Part shown: positions 11,258 through 23,400 of the stretch, one piece after another
How the letters are laid out: every line of letters starts with the position of its first letter
Numbering within the stretch: position 1 is the first letter of the stretch
NCBI GenBank assembly: GCA_963978905.1
Contig: OZ022261.1
Coordinates: 807,992-871,991 of the forward strand
Origin: Trichostrongylus colubriformis
Taxonomy: Eukaryota > Nematoda > Chromadorea > Rhabditida > Trichostrongylidae
Length of the DNA stretch: 64,000 nt
Reading direction: 5' to 3'
Notes under the pieces: model-generated
Told to the model about the DNA's origin: nothing
What the model saw: the letters and a program-made list of their open reading frames with translations, nothing else
Database searches by the model: none
Program-made: the position numbers and the translations under genes

Positions 11258-11569
11258 GCAGGCACGCTTGATCGACCTGAACCATCTAGTGACGTCATCT
11301 CGAACTTCTGTGATTCTGTGATTTTACATGAAACATCAGTGCTGTTGTGTGTTCTCACTTTTTTCCAAATACTGTGTATGCTGCATTGATGTTTTCGTGC
11401 ACACTGAAGTTGATGCTATTGACGGACGTGAGGCACAATCGAGGTTCATCCTCTAAAACTGTGTCCATCCTCGTTTTTCCTTTTTCGTTTTTCTCGACAA
11501 ATGATGTTGACGAATAGGCTTCTCTGGCTTTTTGACTCCACTCACGAGGTATTTTCAGGTTCATTACTG

Positions 11570-14200
11570 CTAAATGATCACCTGTATCAGCTGTCGCCCC
11601 GTTGCTCATCGAGAGTCTCGAGCGGGCGCCAGCAAGGTCTCCATTCGTCCCTGTCGCAAGCCACAGTAGTTCAGTGAACCTTTGCGGCTCCAGGGACATG
11701 CAGCATCTCGTTTCCTTCGCACGAAGCTTTCGTGAAGAGGTCTAACCATCGGGCCGGCGATCGTCCAGGTGTTCGTTAGACGTCCCGAGGGATCCAGTCG
11801 GTAACCGCTCTGGTCCAACGGTCATCGCAATATCGCATGACGTGTCCGGCCCATTTGATCTTCGATTCCTCGGCATACTGCGGCGTCCCTGATCTTCGAC
11901 CGGCGACGGAGTTCGGAACTCCGGATTCCCCTCTGCACTTGCGTGTATCGAGATACTCCGAGCATCGTCCCTTCGATGGCGCGTTGGATGACGCCGACCG
12001 CATGCTCCTCCTGCTTACGTAGAGTCCAAGTCTCTGAGGCGCACGTTAGGGCAGGAAGGACAGTGGAAACGAAAAGGGCGCGGAGCCGGATGTCCTTCAT
12101 CTTCTTCACTACTTCCTCGATGGTCTTGAAGGCTCCCAAAGCCGCTCTTTTCCCACTGCTCAGCTCTAGTACTGAATCGTTCATCATGTTGACTTCCTAG
12201 GTACACATAGCTGAAACATTCATGATGTTCGTTCTGAGCGTGTGGGGCATCAGGTACCAAGCCGCTCCTCATGAACATTGTCTTCGTCAGCTTTAGTGCA
12301 GATCGGCTTTTCCACACTCGCAGTCGAAATCGGCTAGCATCCGCTCCGCTTGCTGGATTGTCGGTGTTGTGTCATGTGTGTCAAGCACAATGTTGTCAGC
12401 GAAGCGGAGGTGATGTAGATGCCGGCCATCAACCTTCACTCCCATGCCTTGATATTCCAAATGACGCGTAACGTTCTCGAGAGCGACGCTGAAAAGTTTA
12501 GGCGAGATGGGCCTTGTCTAACCCCTCTCTTCACGTCGTTGATGACTGACTTCCCTGTAGAATAGCGAGATCCTGGTCGACAAGCTGCTGTAGAGCTCAC
12601 GGAGTACTCCTATGTACCGGGTACTCCGGTTTTCCAGAGCTTAGATAACCGCTTCTGTCTCAGCTGAGTCGAAGACTTTCTCCAATTCGATGAATGTGAG
12701 ACAAAACGGCATCTTGTACTCTCGCGATACTTTTGAGTCTAGTGACTGCGTGGATGTGATCGGTTGTACTGAACTCTCTCCGAAACCATGTTTGCTCGCA
12801 AGACTATCCTTCATCTAAAGTTCTACCAATTCTATTCATGATGACCGAGTGAAAAGCTTGTATACAGACAGCAGGCGGATTGAACGATAATTGCCAATGT
12901 CGTGTGGATCTCCCTTCTAATACAGCAACACAGTCCTGCTGGTTTTCTACGAGATGGGTACCTTGCATTCCGACAGTCGGGCCAGTGTTTTGACGATAAC
13001 TGACGGGAGACACTTCAGATAATCCGGTCTGATCCTGTCGGAGCCGGTGCTGCACCATTCTTCACCGACGAAATGGCGTGTCGGATTCGCAAGGGAGAAC
13101 GGATGGGACGACATGTCCATCCTGCTTCAGATTGCTCCTAGGCAGTCTGACATGGCTATCGAAGAGATCCGAGTAGAAGTCGTAGATGACCTTCTCCATT
13201 GTTGTCCGGAAAGCGGTAACTGTACCGTCCAGACGCCGACCGGTTATTTGCGTCTTATAACTGGCGAAACTTCGGCGGGAGCGCGGATGCTCCTCTCAGC
13301 CTCTGCTGCTCCAGCCAGCACTACTGCTCTTCTTTCCTTGAGACCTTCTTTTATAACCTCTGCATTGCTTCGCAAGTTCGGACGTCAACTCGTAATCGCC
13401 TGCGGCTCGTGCGGCTTCCGTTGCCGCATCAGCACAAGAGTTCCCGAAGAGAGACGCCTCTTGGTGATTTTCAAACTCTCTGTCTCCTGGCATGTTTTCG
13501 ATAACAGAATCCTCTCATACACCTGCGAGAGAAAGGGAGTATTCCCAGTTGACGTCTTGAGTCTTTGCTCCTTAAATTTCGCGGCTCTCTCTCCACGTAT
13601 CGCAAAGAGGAATTTTGCGCGGATGAGTCGATGGTCTGATCCCGTATAGAAGTTCAGAACAACGGAGACGTCGGTCAGGCAAAACCTTCGATTGAATATG
13701 ACGTGATCAATTTCATCATGCAGTTGTCCACCGGGTGACTCCCAAGTCCATCGTAGATGAGAGGGCATCTGAACTAAACTCAGACAGCCTTTCACCCTGC
13801 TCATTCCATTTCTTTCCGTGAGTTTTGATGTGAAGTTCATTATCCGTTTTTCTAGGACCGATCTTAGCGTTGAAATCGCCGACGATAACCTTGAAGAAGG
13901 TATGGTCTTCCTTATAGAACTTCTCCAATGCTACATAAAATGCTTCGAGCTCGTCCTTGAAGTAATGCCGGCACTGCAGAAACTATCTCAAGACAAGCTG
14001 AGAGATGGTGCTTCGAGTGATATGCACCTCTCTATCGACATTGCTTGAGCTGCTCCCACTGCGAAAATGTGGAGGTGAGGGGCATCGCTGCAGACGAAGC
14101 CAAGATTTGACGCCTCCTGCGCTCTGCTTAGAGCAAATGTTGACCACTTGCTAGTTTCCATCGTGGTTAACGATACTGTTTCATGCCTTCTTGTGATCCA
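11570..14200 (-). pseudogene. RTE-clade LINE, full-length-like but frame-broken
   Basis: Minus-strand pieces in order: endonuclease with VIVGDFNAKIGP (about 13890-13850) and SDHRLIRAKF (about 13640-13610); RT with VKRGVRQG-like and LRFADNIVL at about 12410-12385; C-terminal domain with LPALTCASETWTLRKQEEHA and IKWAGHVMRYCDDRWTRAVT (about 12100-11810). This is the usual RTE order with several frameshifts. The catalytic pair reads DN instead of DD, so the RT would be inactive even if the frame were restored. A fragment of the same family lies at 48490-48780. Confidence 0.87.
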
Positions 14201-14659
14201 TAGCTAGCTGGGTCTTGTTACTTGTGGTTATTATAAAGTTACCTCCCACTGCTTACCTCCCGGTACTACTGTAACGACGACCGTGCGTGATAAACAACTT
14301 CAAAGCTTAGGTAACTGCACCTTCCACCACTTTTTGTCGAACAGCAGCTGATTTGTGCCGTGATATGAGTGTGCGCGACAGCATTTTGCAAACATTATGC
14401 TGGAAAATAGCAAAGGATTAGCATGAAATTACGCTTCATTCAACGTATTCTTTCAATCTGACGTGTTTTATACCACTTTTTAGGGCTCCGAGCACTACAG
14501 AAAAAGTAGAATTAGATTGTCCCACTGACCTCAGATCTTGCGTCCGTGGGTTTGTTGCATAGCAGCTACTGAATTTGTGGCCAAAGAACACTGAGAAGCT
14601 GCCCAGCCACTGGAGGCAACTGACAGAAGATGACGCTATTATATATGTATCATAAACTA
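14201..14659. other. no recognisable feature
   Basis: AT-rich, no long frame and no motif seen. Confidence 0.5.
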
Positions 14660-15130
14660 TATATAAACCAGGAGTTTGGTGTTTCTGTTGGCTTATTCGT
14701 TTGTTTGTCCGTCCTTTCGATACTCGGTATTACCGCAGAAACAAGTGGAGGAGGTAAGCTCAAGTTTGGGTTGAGACATAGTCCAAGATGTGCAGAGCGC
14801 ACATGCAGGCTTGGCTCAGAGTAAGCGCGGCGTGCGCTGCAAAGTTCTCGGCTTAGTGCGAGAATCCTATAATTCGTCTCAAAATTGCGCAGGGAGTTTG
14901 ATGTGTCTATTTGCTTATTCGTTTGTTTGCCTGTCCGTCCAATTTCGATATTACCACAGAAACAAGTGGGGGAGGTCAGGTCAAGTTGGGATTGGGTGGG
15001 GCGTGGTCCAAGATGTATAGAGCGTACATGCCATGTGGGACTTGGCTCACAGTAAGCGGGACGTGCGCTGCAAATTCCTTGGCTCAATGCGAAAACTCTA
15101 CAACTCTTATCAAAATTGCTCAGACTTTGG
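14660..15130 (+). repeat. two tandem units (about 222 bp) of a dispersed repeat
   Basis: GAGTTTGGTGTTTCTGTTGG near 14672 recurs as GAGTTTGATGTGTCTATTTG near 14894. Each is followed by a GTTTGTTTG(T/C)C run and an ACAGAAACAAGTGG block. The start, TATATATAAACCA, matches the start of the repeats at 35310 and 36323. Confidence 0.65.
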
Positions 15131-17359
15131 GAGAAGATAGGCTAAAATGAGTTCAGGGTATTTGTAGCAGTCAGGAGAGACCCCATAGTAGCGGAGAGAA
15201 TGAGAAAAACGTGGAGTTCAGCGAGGTCTGAGCTGGAGATCTAAGCTGTGCTCAGCATATTTGAGATGAGAGGATACCCGCCCACATTAGGTGGAGCGTG
15301 CAATGGACGAAATCTTGTTCGTTCATGAAGAATTATAATTATTCTCCGAAGTGCTCCGAAGACGGTGTAAAAGCTGAAGTAATGTGCAACAGCTAGCGAC
15401 AAAAATATAATGAATGATCGCGCAGAAGGCTGGAATCAGTTGATAGACCATACTATTGATAATGCTCGCTTAGGAGATGAAATCATACAGTAATGCACCA
15501 CCAATCGATATTGACTGAAAATCTCGGTTTTCCCAGGAGGCAGGAAAGGGCCTATGAACTACACCACTGAGCGAGTGCCGTCATAGAAGTTGTTCTACGG
15601 CCTCAAGCTTTACTACCCTCCCCCTTACTACATAAGCGAGAGCTGATCAGCGAGCCACACCAATGGGAATGCGCAACTGCATAAATGAAATTTTTATGAG
15701 GTCATTATGGCCGACATCTATTGGAGTCATCGATCCCAGTGTGAAGTGCCGAAAAGGCGCATGATACACCCTCGGGTAATTACAGCCGAAGAAGGTGAAT
15801 TTCTGCAACATCGGATGCATGATCGTAATCGTCGGTTTCCGTACGGATGGCAGGACGATGTAATAGACTTCACCAGACTGAAAGCTGCTGAAAATCACAG
15901 CACATAGCATGTGGATCGTTACCTATTGCTGTGAGGGGTATTAGTAGTGAGGGTTGTGAAAGGCACTTCAACGCCACAAATGCAAGATCTATTGATTCAT
16001 ACAGAGGTTATTGTCGTCGAACACATTTAGAGCGACTTCTTCCCACGTCATCTAACCCTCAACCCGCCTCTCACCATTGTCCTGAAAGGTGTTTATCGCA
16101 AAGCTCACCTGGTATATCAGGAGCTTCGAAGTGATGATATGTGAAAGAAGTAGCATTTGTTACGAAAATGGTGCATCAACCTACCTTAACGTCACCATTT
16201 CACAGTCAAACCGAGAAGCGCAGCGAATCAAGCAACATATGATATCTTACAACCCTGTCGGTGCTTATCAATTATTATCAGTTTCGATCATTCACCATTA
16301 GTATTGAGGTCTCACCCCACGTAGCCCACATAGCTCTGTCAGCGCTGCAGATTCAACGCGAATAGAGCAGCAGACTCTATAGCCTTTGCTTTTCGACGCT
16401 CATTATCACCCACTATATGCTGCTATCAGTTTGGACCACCCACCACTAATGTTCCTGTCCCACCCTTCATAGCTCCTGTGAGTGTCAACGCGAAGAGCGC
16501 AACGATTGCTACTATTTCATGCCCCTTATCAGTCTCTAACAGGTCTTGCTACTTTTGCCGGCAACTAATGTCCCGTTCTCACTTCGCAGAACACATACGG
16601 ACGTCACTACTCTGGGATCAATACGAATGCACAAAGATTTGGCCACAGCTGCCTTGCAGCTTCTCATCACCCTTCAAGAAACCGCGAGGGGGGGGGGGGG
16701 GGGTTGGGAGAAAGAGGAAGAAAGATGGGAAGAAAAGATCGTTTTGAGGCGAACATTCGAGGCTAGAAGTAATAATCGGTAGAGAAACTTGGATTCAAAA
16801 GTGCGATAAATAAGTGAAGCAACGAACAGCAGCAAAGTGAAACAGTGAGTGGAAGGGAGTTTTGGAGAAAAAGGATCCATTGAGTTCCATTCAGTTCACA
16901 CTCAACGTCTCAGCAGCGTGTCGTGTGTGCAACAAGCGTTACGGTAAATTTTACCGTAGGGCAAAATTGCCTCCTTTCGGCTTCTTTGATCACTTGTTAT
17001 CATTCTAGCTCACAAACCATTGTGCCCGTATTACCCCTGCATTGTTAGTGAGATTCAGGAGGAGCCCATAAATGTTGCAACAAGCCTAGACTTAGCGGAT
17101 TATACGTGGTAGGATGAGAGGGATCGACTAGCGCGTTTTCCGATACACTATTGAAAAACGATCACATCACTATGGAAAGCTTCTGGTACGGGTTGTACAA
17201 CAGTATGTGTCGTTTTGATACTGCGTGGCATTACGATCAGTGAAGGTCCGGATGATAGGTGGATGACGTACTCGCAGTGGCAACTAACAAACTCGACTGA
17301 GAAAGTCGCCGCACATGATTCGCAAAGTTGAAGATTTGTACCGCTAAATTTTTTTCCAG
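15131..17359. other. unassigned; one 67-codon frame, poly-G run, degenerate repeats
   Basis: An uninterrupted 67-codon plus-strand frame (15707-15907; includes RVITAEEGEFLQHRMHD) looks protein-like, but neither end has a clear partner exon. Around 16270-16560 there are diverged copies of a segment with CACCCACCACTAATGTTCC. 16688-16703 is a run of 16 G. 16735-16800 resembles 21760-21840. The missing first exon of the downstream RdRP gene may lie here; I could not identify it. Confidence 0.4.
16688..16703 (+). repeat. poly-G tract (16 G)
   Basis: Uninterrupted G run. A second G run of about 12 lies near 18376. Such tracts can form G-quadruplexes. Confidence 0.9.
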
Positions 17360-17453
17360 AAAGGGTGTGTTCGATCTTACCATAAAATTCACAGTATCCC
17401 ATATCGGGCCTCCTACTTTGCTGGAAGAGATTTTGTCGAGACTATTATTCAAG
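17360..17453 (+). CDS. RdRP exon 1 (first one found)
   Basis: Acceptor TTTTTTTCCAG, donor AAG|GTGATT. 31 codons starting [16 protein letters not shown], like the N-terminal strand-rich start of nematode RdRPs. It begins with one base completing a codon, so an upstream exon must exist. Confidence 0.65.
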
Positions 17454-20400
17454 GTGATTTTTGCATTTTCTTGTTCGTTTTCCTTTCCTAACTTTATTTT
17501 TACATTTCAGAGTGGTTGTAGACAATTCATCCGTAGGCGTGTGGCACCAGTCCCTCGCGCAGAATATGAAGAGCAGGCCTGCGAATATTGGTATCAAGCG
17601 GTGATCATTCCTGTCTTGGATGAAAGGCAGTAAGTTAAGACTTTTGTGTTCCGTTTCTTCGGACATATTTTCAAGGTTCGTCTGCAACTCAGGGACGAAA
17701 TGATGGTACAGTTCATTCAAAAGATTTGCTACTTTCTTGGTGGGGGTTTCCACGAACAAATTCTTGCCGAAGTTCCTGGATTGAGAATGGTCTTCGCGGA
17801 GGTCAGGTCAGCTTACATTCTAGTATTTGCGGTACTCAACTCTACGATGATTTCGGAGGTTTTTCAATTAACATGGAAAAACCTCAATTCAATAAAAAAC
17901 CTCAAGAATCAGCGATCACTTGAACACAGTGATAGGAGTAATGTGGGCGATAAAGAATCTCTATAAGATGTCGTTCACTTGAGAACTAGGGGTACAGGAA
18001 GCCTATCTGCTGCGCAATCTCCCGTTAAAGGCACCGGGAGGGGGGCAAGGGCGGAATAACGTTTACAAAAACAATGACGTCTGAAAACAAACATATGGGT
18101 TCGGTAGATACAATGTGTAACGAAACCGGCGTTGAAAAGCGCGCCAAAGGGCGCTATTTGCCCCCAGGGCGCGCTTCTGTCCGAACTGCAAGCTTCCATG
18201 GCCGAGCCACGCTTCGTTCATTTTAAAGCTTGTCTTCGGTCTGATGTAACCTTAGTTTTGAATTATTTCCTCTTTAGACTGTTTTCTAGTGACATATTTT
18301 ACTTGTTTACTTATGGATCTTCTTAATTGTGCATTTCTATACCTGAAAATCTCAGAAGGGTCAAATAAAGTCGGAGGGGGGGGGGGGAGACGCAACTTTG
18401 CGTCGACGTCGAAGCTCCTTTCCTTTACTAGGCTTAGGCTAGAATTGATATCCCCTCCTCCCACATGAAAAAGCATCTGTCAAAGCATAGGTCTCATCTG
18501 CTTTAGCCTAACCCTAGGAAGGGAAAGCTTTGACGTGGATGAAAATTTTGCATCCCCCCGACTTTATTTGACCCGTAAGTGCATCTAGAAACAATAGAAG
18601 AAAGAACAAAGTTAAAACTAAAGGGAAAAAACAAATCTATAATAGAACCATCTTCTTCTGGCACCATGCCAAGGCGTCAAATTGACGAGTTTGTGCAATG
18701 GCGGCCACTCAAACTCGTCCACACTACGTCTGTTCTACAGTAAGCCAAAATTACCCCCTCCTGTTGTCTTTAAAAGAGCGCTTCGTTATGGTGAAGGCGG
18801 CCTTAACAGCTCAAGCCGCTTTTCTATCTCGACCCCTCTCCTCAGGTTTACTCTGCCGAAGAATAAATGAGGTTTATCGTAATGAGCACGATAGCAGTAT
18901 GGTACTTATGGTATCGTAGTAAGAAGTAATGCCGCATTGATCGAAATGACGTGGTGCTTGACGTGTCAGCCTCCGTGGTGCAAACGTTTACTGGTCAGTA
19001 TCAAAGATTGGAATGAATGATGCAACCGAATTACCCCTACCACTGCCTTTGAGCTTCCAGTTTCACGGTTCCATGCTGATATTGGCATAGTGGCTCCACG
19101 TTGTACGTGTGAGTGCCGATACGCTATGGTAAATATTAAGAAGCCGAGGTGATGGCAGTGCTAGTGGCAATTTGATCGTATTAGGTCGTTCGGGAAAATC
19201 TTGCGGTTTTTCACCTCTAATCTCAGCGCATATCTCGGCTCATACATAATTCTATTTATCGAGATAAGAATCGTATGAATCACCAGAACGAAGCTGGCGG
19301 TTTCCGGAATTGTGGATATCTGGAGGCGATGAATTCGTGGAAGGTCGCTTCAGCACCGTGCTGGGACTTGAAGCGTTCTTCCATAAAACCTTTTCAGACA
19401 CTCGAAGAAATTGTGATTGGTGGCAGCCAGGGCAAATCAGTATTGTGGATGCGATGGAGTATCGTAGCCCAGCTCATGCAACTTCTACGGGGTTTGTGTG
19501 ACATGGAACCGTTCATTATCATAAAGATGGATGAGTTCCTTCGTATCAGCCCTTCCGTATAATACACTAGACAAATAATCAGCAGTGTGCGATGCGTGTT
19601 CCTCACATTATTCTCAGCCGTGGTAATTTCGCCGGGATTCAGGAAGCTAGGGAATTGGAGCAGTCGCAGACCACCATACCGCCACATTCTGACGAGGCAT
19701 ACCCTGCGAGCTTGACCTTTATCCAGCCATTGTGTAGATGGTTCTCGGTTGTTCTATAGAATCCGGTTCTCATCACATGTCACGATGTGGTTAAGAAATG
19801 GCTCGTTTGAAAGCCCGAGAATAAGAAAGCACGAGACGTGGGAGGTGTAGGTTGGGACACACGGTTCGACCTAGGCCTGCGACCCTCTGAGAGCCTGTGG
19901 CCTTTGCCCTGCGACATAAATTACTCATACAATTTGTTCATATGGATCCTATCCTTCTTGAAAGTTTGTTCCGCTGTTGTCTCTGAAGAAAACAGTTATA
20001 GAGAACGAGTTTACGGGATATACATGGTCACCGCGTGACCCAGTGGACCTACTGTATCCCAAGCGTCACCCCGAGTCATGGTGTGGAGCTGTCAACCGTC
20101 CATTTTGTTACAGACTTTAAAAAATTCCAAGTTCATTTTAGAACAAAAACTTTACTAAGTCGAAATGAAGCGAGAAGCGGGCTTCAGTATAGTATAGGTA
20201 GCCCGAGGGAAAAAGATGGTTTAGGAAGTGGAGCATGCGAAACCGCAAGAACTTCCGAATGACCTAATATCTTTTCTCTAACCTTTAATACTGAGCGCTG
20301 GACGTTTTCACCACAAAAGACGACACTTCTAGCACCACTGGATTTGGATCAATACTGCACTAATACGATAAGAAAAGTATCATCCTGCTATCACACCCAT

Positions 20401-23400
20401 TAATCAACACCTCAGTCACTGTTAGACAAAGTCGACCTTGGGAGGCAGGCCACGCTATGAAAGTCTGTGCCTGTCAAAAACGATGTCTCCTGAAAATCTC
20501 AGAGGTGCGCATTTCACCGGCAATGGCGCCATATATAGTCTTCTAAGAACACCATTTTTCCTTTACATGAATCATGTTAGGAGTTTCTCATCACCCATAT
20601 TATCATACCACTGTTTCAAAGGTGAAAAGGGGTCTTGGTAGTCTCGGTAATGCAATGGTTTAGCACATATGCTGGAAAAGCATGGGGTGCAGGTTCCACT
20701 CCCGACCGAGAATAAACAATGAAGTTGTACCCGTAACCCATCATCCTTATAACGATCTGCGATTTATTCTTGCAGTCTTTCATTTTATGGTGTGACAGCC
20801 TAAGCCTAGGACGTTAGTGTAGTCGGGAGGGGAACTCCACTGCGCTCTACCTCCGGCTCTATTTTTGCCTAGGCCTTTGCCTAAGCCTTAGTTAAGAGGA
20901 AACTCCTATTCCCTCGAATATGGCTTAAACTGATGGTGTGTCAGGTGAGAAACAACTTGGAACTGAGCGCCCCGCCCCATCCTCCACCCAACCATACCAG
21001 CATCGCTTTCAGTACACTTTGTTTCGTAAAGTCTACCTCGCTTGGTCAGAGCCATTAAGCCTGCGCAGGGTCCCGCGCGCAGCTTCAACACCGCTCACAT
21101 TTTTGAAATATCGACAATTGGCTACGGATTAATTGACGCAAACCATCGCAGCATCATAACTTCGTTTGAAGTGGATAGAATGGGAAAAAATTGGAGCGTT
21201 GGACTATTTTCGATACGATGACTTCAACGACCTACAAAACGTCAAATTTTGAGTTACCAGCTCCTCGGTGGAAGCTGCAGAGATTCCTTTTTTACCTCCA
21301 GGCGGGATCCCGACTTTTTTGACCCTACATTCACATGTTTAATTGTTGCTCGACTTTTTCCTGTGAATTATTTTGAAGTTTTAGAACACTTTTGAGCAAA
21401 AGCTTTTCACGACATTTTTGAAAGTTTCTGAGCTCATTTCGTCAGAATCGATCGTGCAACTGAAAAAAGACACCATCCACGACTAGTTGCGTACTCAGGA
21501 ATCACTTCGACTTCTTAATTACAAGCAAGTTCTCTACGATAAAGCCTTGAACATCATGCACGCGCATTTCAGGCGCTAAATGGTTTCCTCTCATTCTTAG
21601 AAAAACGTTTTGATCAATGAAAATTGCATGACAGCCGGAAAATGAAAGCGGCGCTCAAGCAATGCCTAGAATCATGAATTTAAGAGAATGATAGCCGCAC
21701 ATGAAAGCGTGAATATGGACGAACATGGAACCGGAGGGGTCGGAAGAAAGAGGAATATGGTGAGAGATGATCGTTCTAAAACCAGAATTCGAGATTGAAA
21801 GCGATAATCGGTGGAGAAATTTGGATTCAAAAGCACCATGTTGTGGTCTGTAATCGCACTTACCGCGCACCCCTTCGAACTGCAACATCACCTTTCCTGA
21901 TTGCTCGCTGTAGAAGATGTTATTAGTTGCCTCGTGAGGTTATTTAATTCATTCATGATGATGTGAAATGGGTGAAACAGCAAAAAGTAGCAATCAAATG
22001 AATGAATGGGAGAATAAGCGAAAGGGTGAGAAAAAGGGTATTCGTGGTGAAGGGTATCCTTTAATTTCACACTCGAAGTCCCAGCCAGGTGTCCTGTATT
22101 CAATGTCTGCAACCCGAGAACTGCAAGTACGGTAGTCTTCACCGTGGGCCGAACTTTTTAGCTCAGCTCATTTTGCTTGTTACAGCTTATTAGCTCAGAT
22201 CGGTGGATGCGAATTTCTTGTTTATGTATATATCATTTTAACAAATAATTTTTGTAGTGTATACAGTGACACTAGGAACACCATGATGTAAAAAAAATTT
22301 GCACGATAACTCCGCAGATCATTGTTCTAAACCGTCAATCTTAGTAATTATTGTTAAAGTCGTCTGTGAGAGCTTCTGGATTGCCAGCACACATAGTCCA
22401 TTAGGCTGTGTTCACAGTTTTAGAATTTGCGGAATTGTGGAAAGAAGAGTAGGTACGTATCGGTCGGGAGAATTGCGGAATTTGCGGAACTGTGGAAATG
22501 CAGAATCGCGGAATTTGCGGAAATGAAGAATTGTGGAAAGCGACGATACGTATCCAATGCTTTTCCGCAAATTCCACAATTCCGCAAATTCCGCAATTCT
22601 CCCAGTCGCTGCGTATCTTCATCGTTTTCTGCAATTCCGCGAATTCCAAAACTGTGAGCACAGCCTTATCACTAGATTCGGAAACAGAGCTGCCTCATCA
22701 ACGGTGGGATAGCGCAGGCCGAGTGGTCGCTGTTCGAGCACATTCGTAAAATGGTGATTCGTGGGGTTTCGAACCCTGCATGCAATATTTTCGAGCGTGT
22801 GTTCATAAAGTCGCGTGCTCCTACGTTTCCATCCGGTTATTACAGCAACTCGAATCAATGCGCTCACTGTTTTTATGCGGTGATCCGTCTAGTCCCTTTC
22901 TTTTCAGGGAAAGGTCCTGCTGTTCCCTGAAACGATTAGGTTGGAGGATCACTGAATAGCTTTGAAGGGTCAATAATGTGCATCGATGTGGTGTGATAAC
23001 AGTGCGGGGCACTGACCTGATTTACGCAGAGCGCGCAGAGCAATTAAGAGGTCAACCAGCGGCGTCGGAGCCGACAACGCTTGAAAAGAATACGAGAACA
23101 GTGGTAAGGATTCAAAACTGTCGCATTGGGATGATCTTTACATTACTGAACAGCATTTTTGACGCTGAACACAACAGTATAAATTTCAAATATTAATTAA
23201 TGTTCGTCCATATTCATGTGCGACTACCATTCTTTTAAATTCATGATTCTGGGTATTGCTTGAGCGCCGCTCTCATTTCCTGCGTGTCATGCAATTTCAT
23301 TGCTCAAAATGTTATTCTAGGAACGAGAAAGGAAATCATTCAGCGTCCGAAATGCGCCGTAGAAGCGCTTGGTTGTAATTCGGAAGTCAAGGTGATTCCT

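Noticed and set aside
13047..13649. 200-codon plus-strand frame
   Set aside because: Antisense shadow of the RTE endonuclease, whose minus-strand frames carry recognisable motifs.
17445..17759. 104-codon minus-strand frame opposite RdRP exons 2-3
   Set aside because: No motif; the plus strand has nematode splice sites and a phase-compatible RdRP reading.
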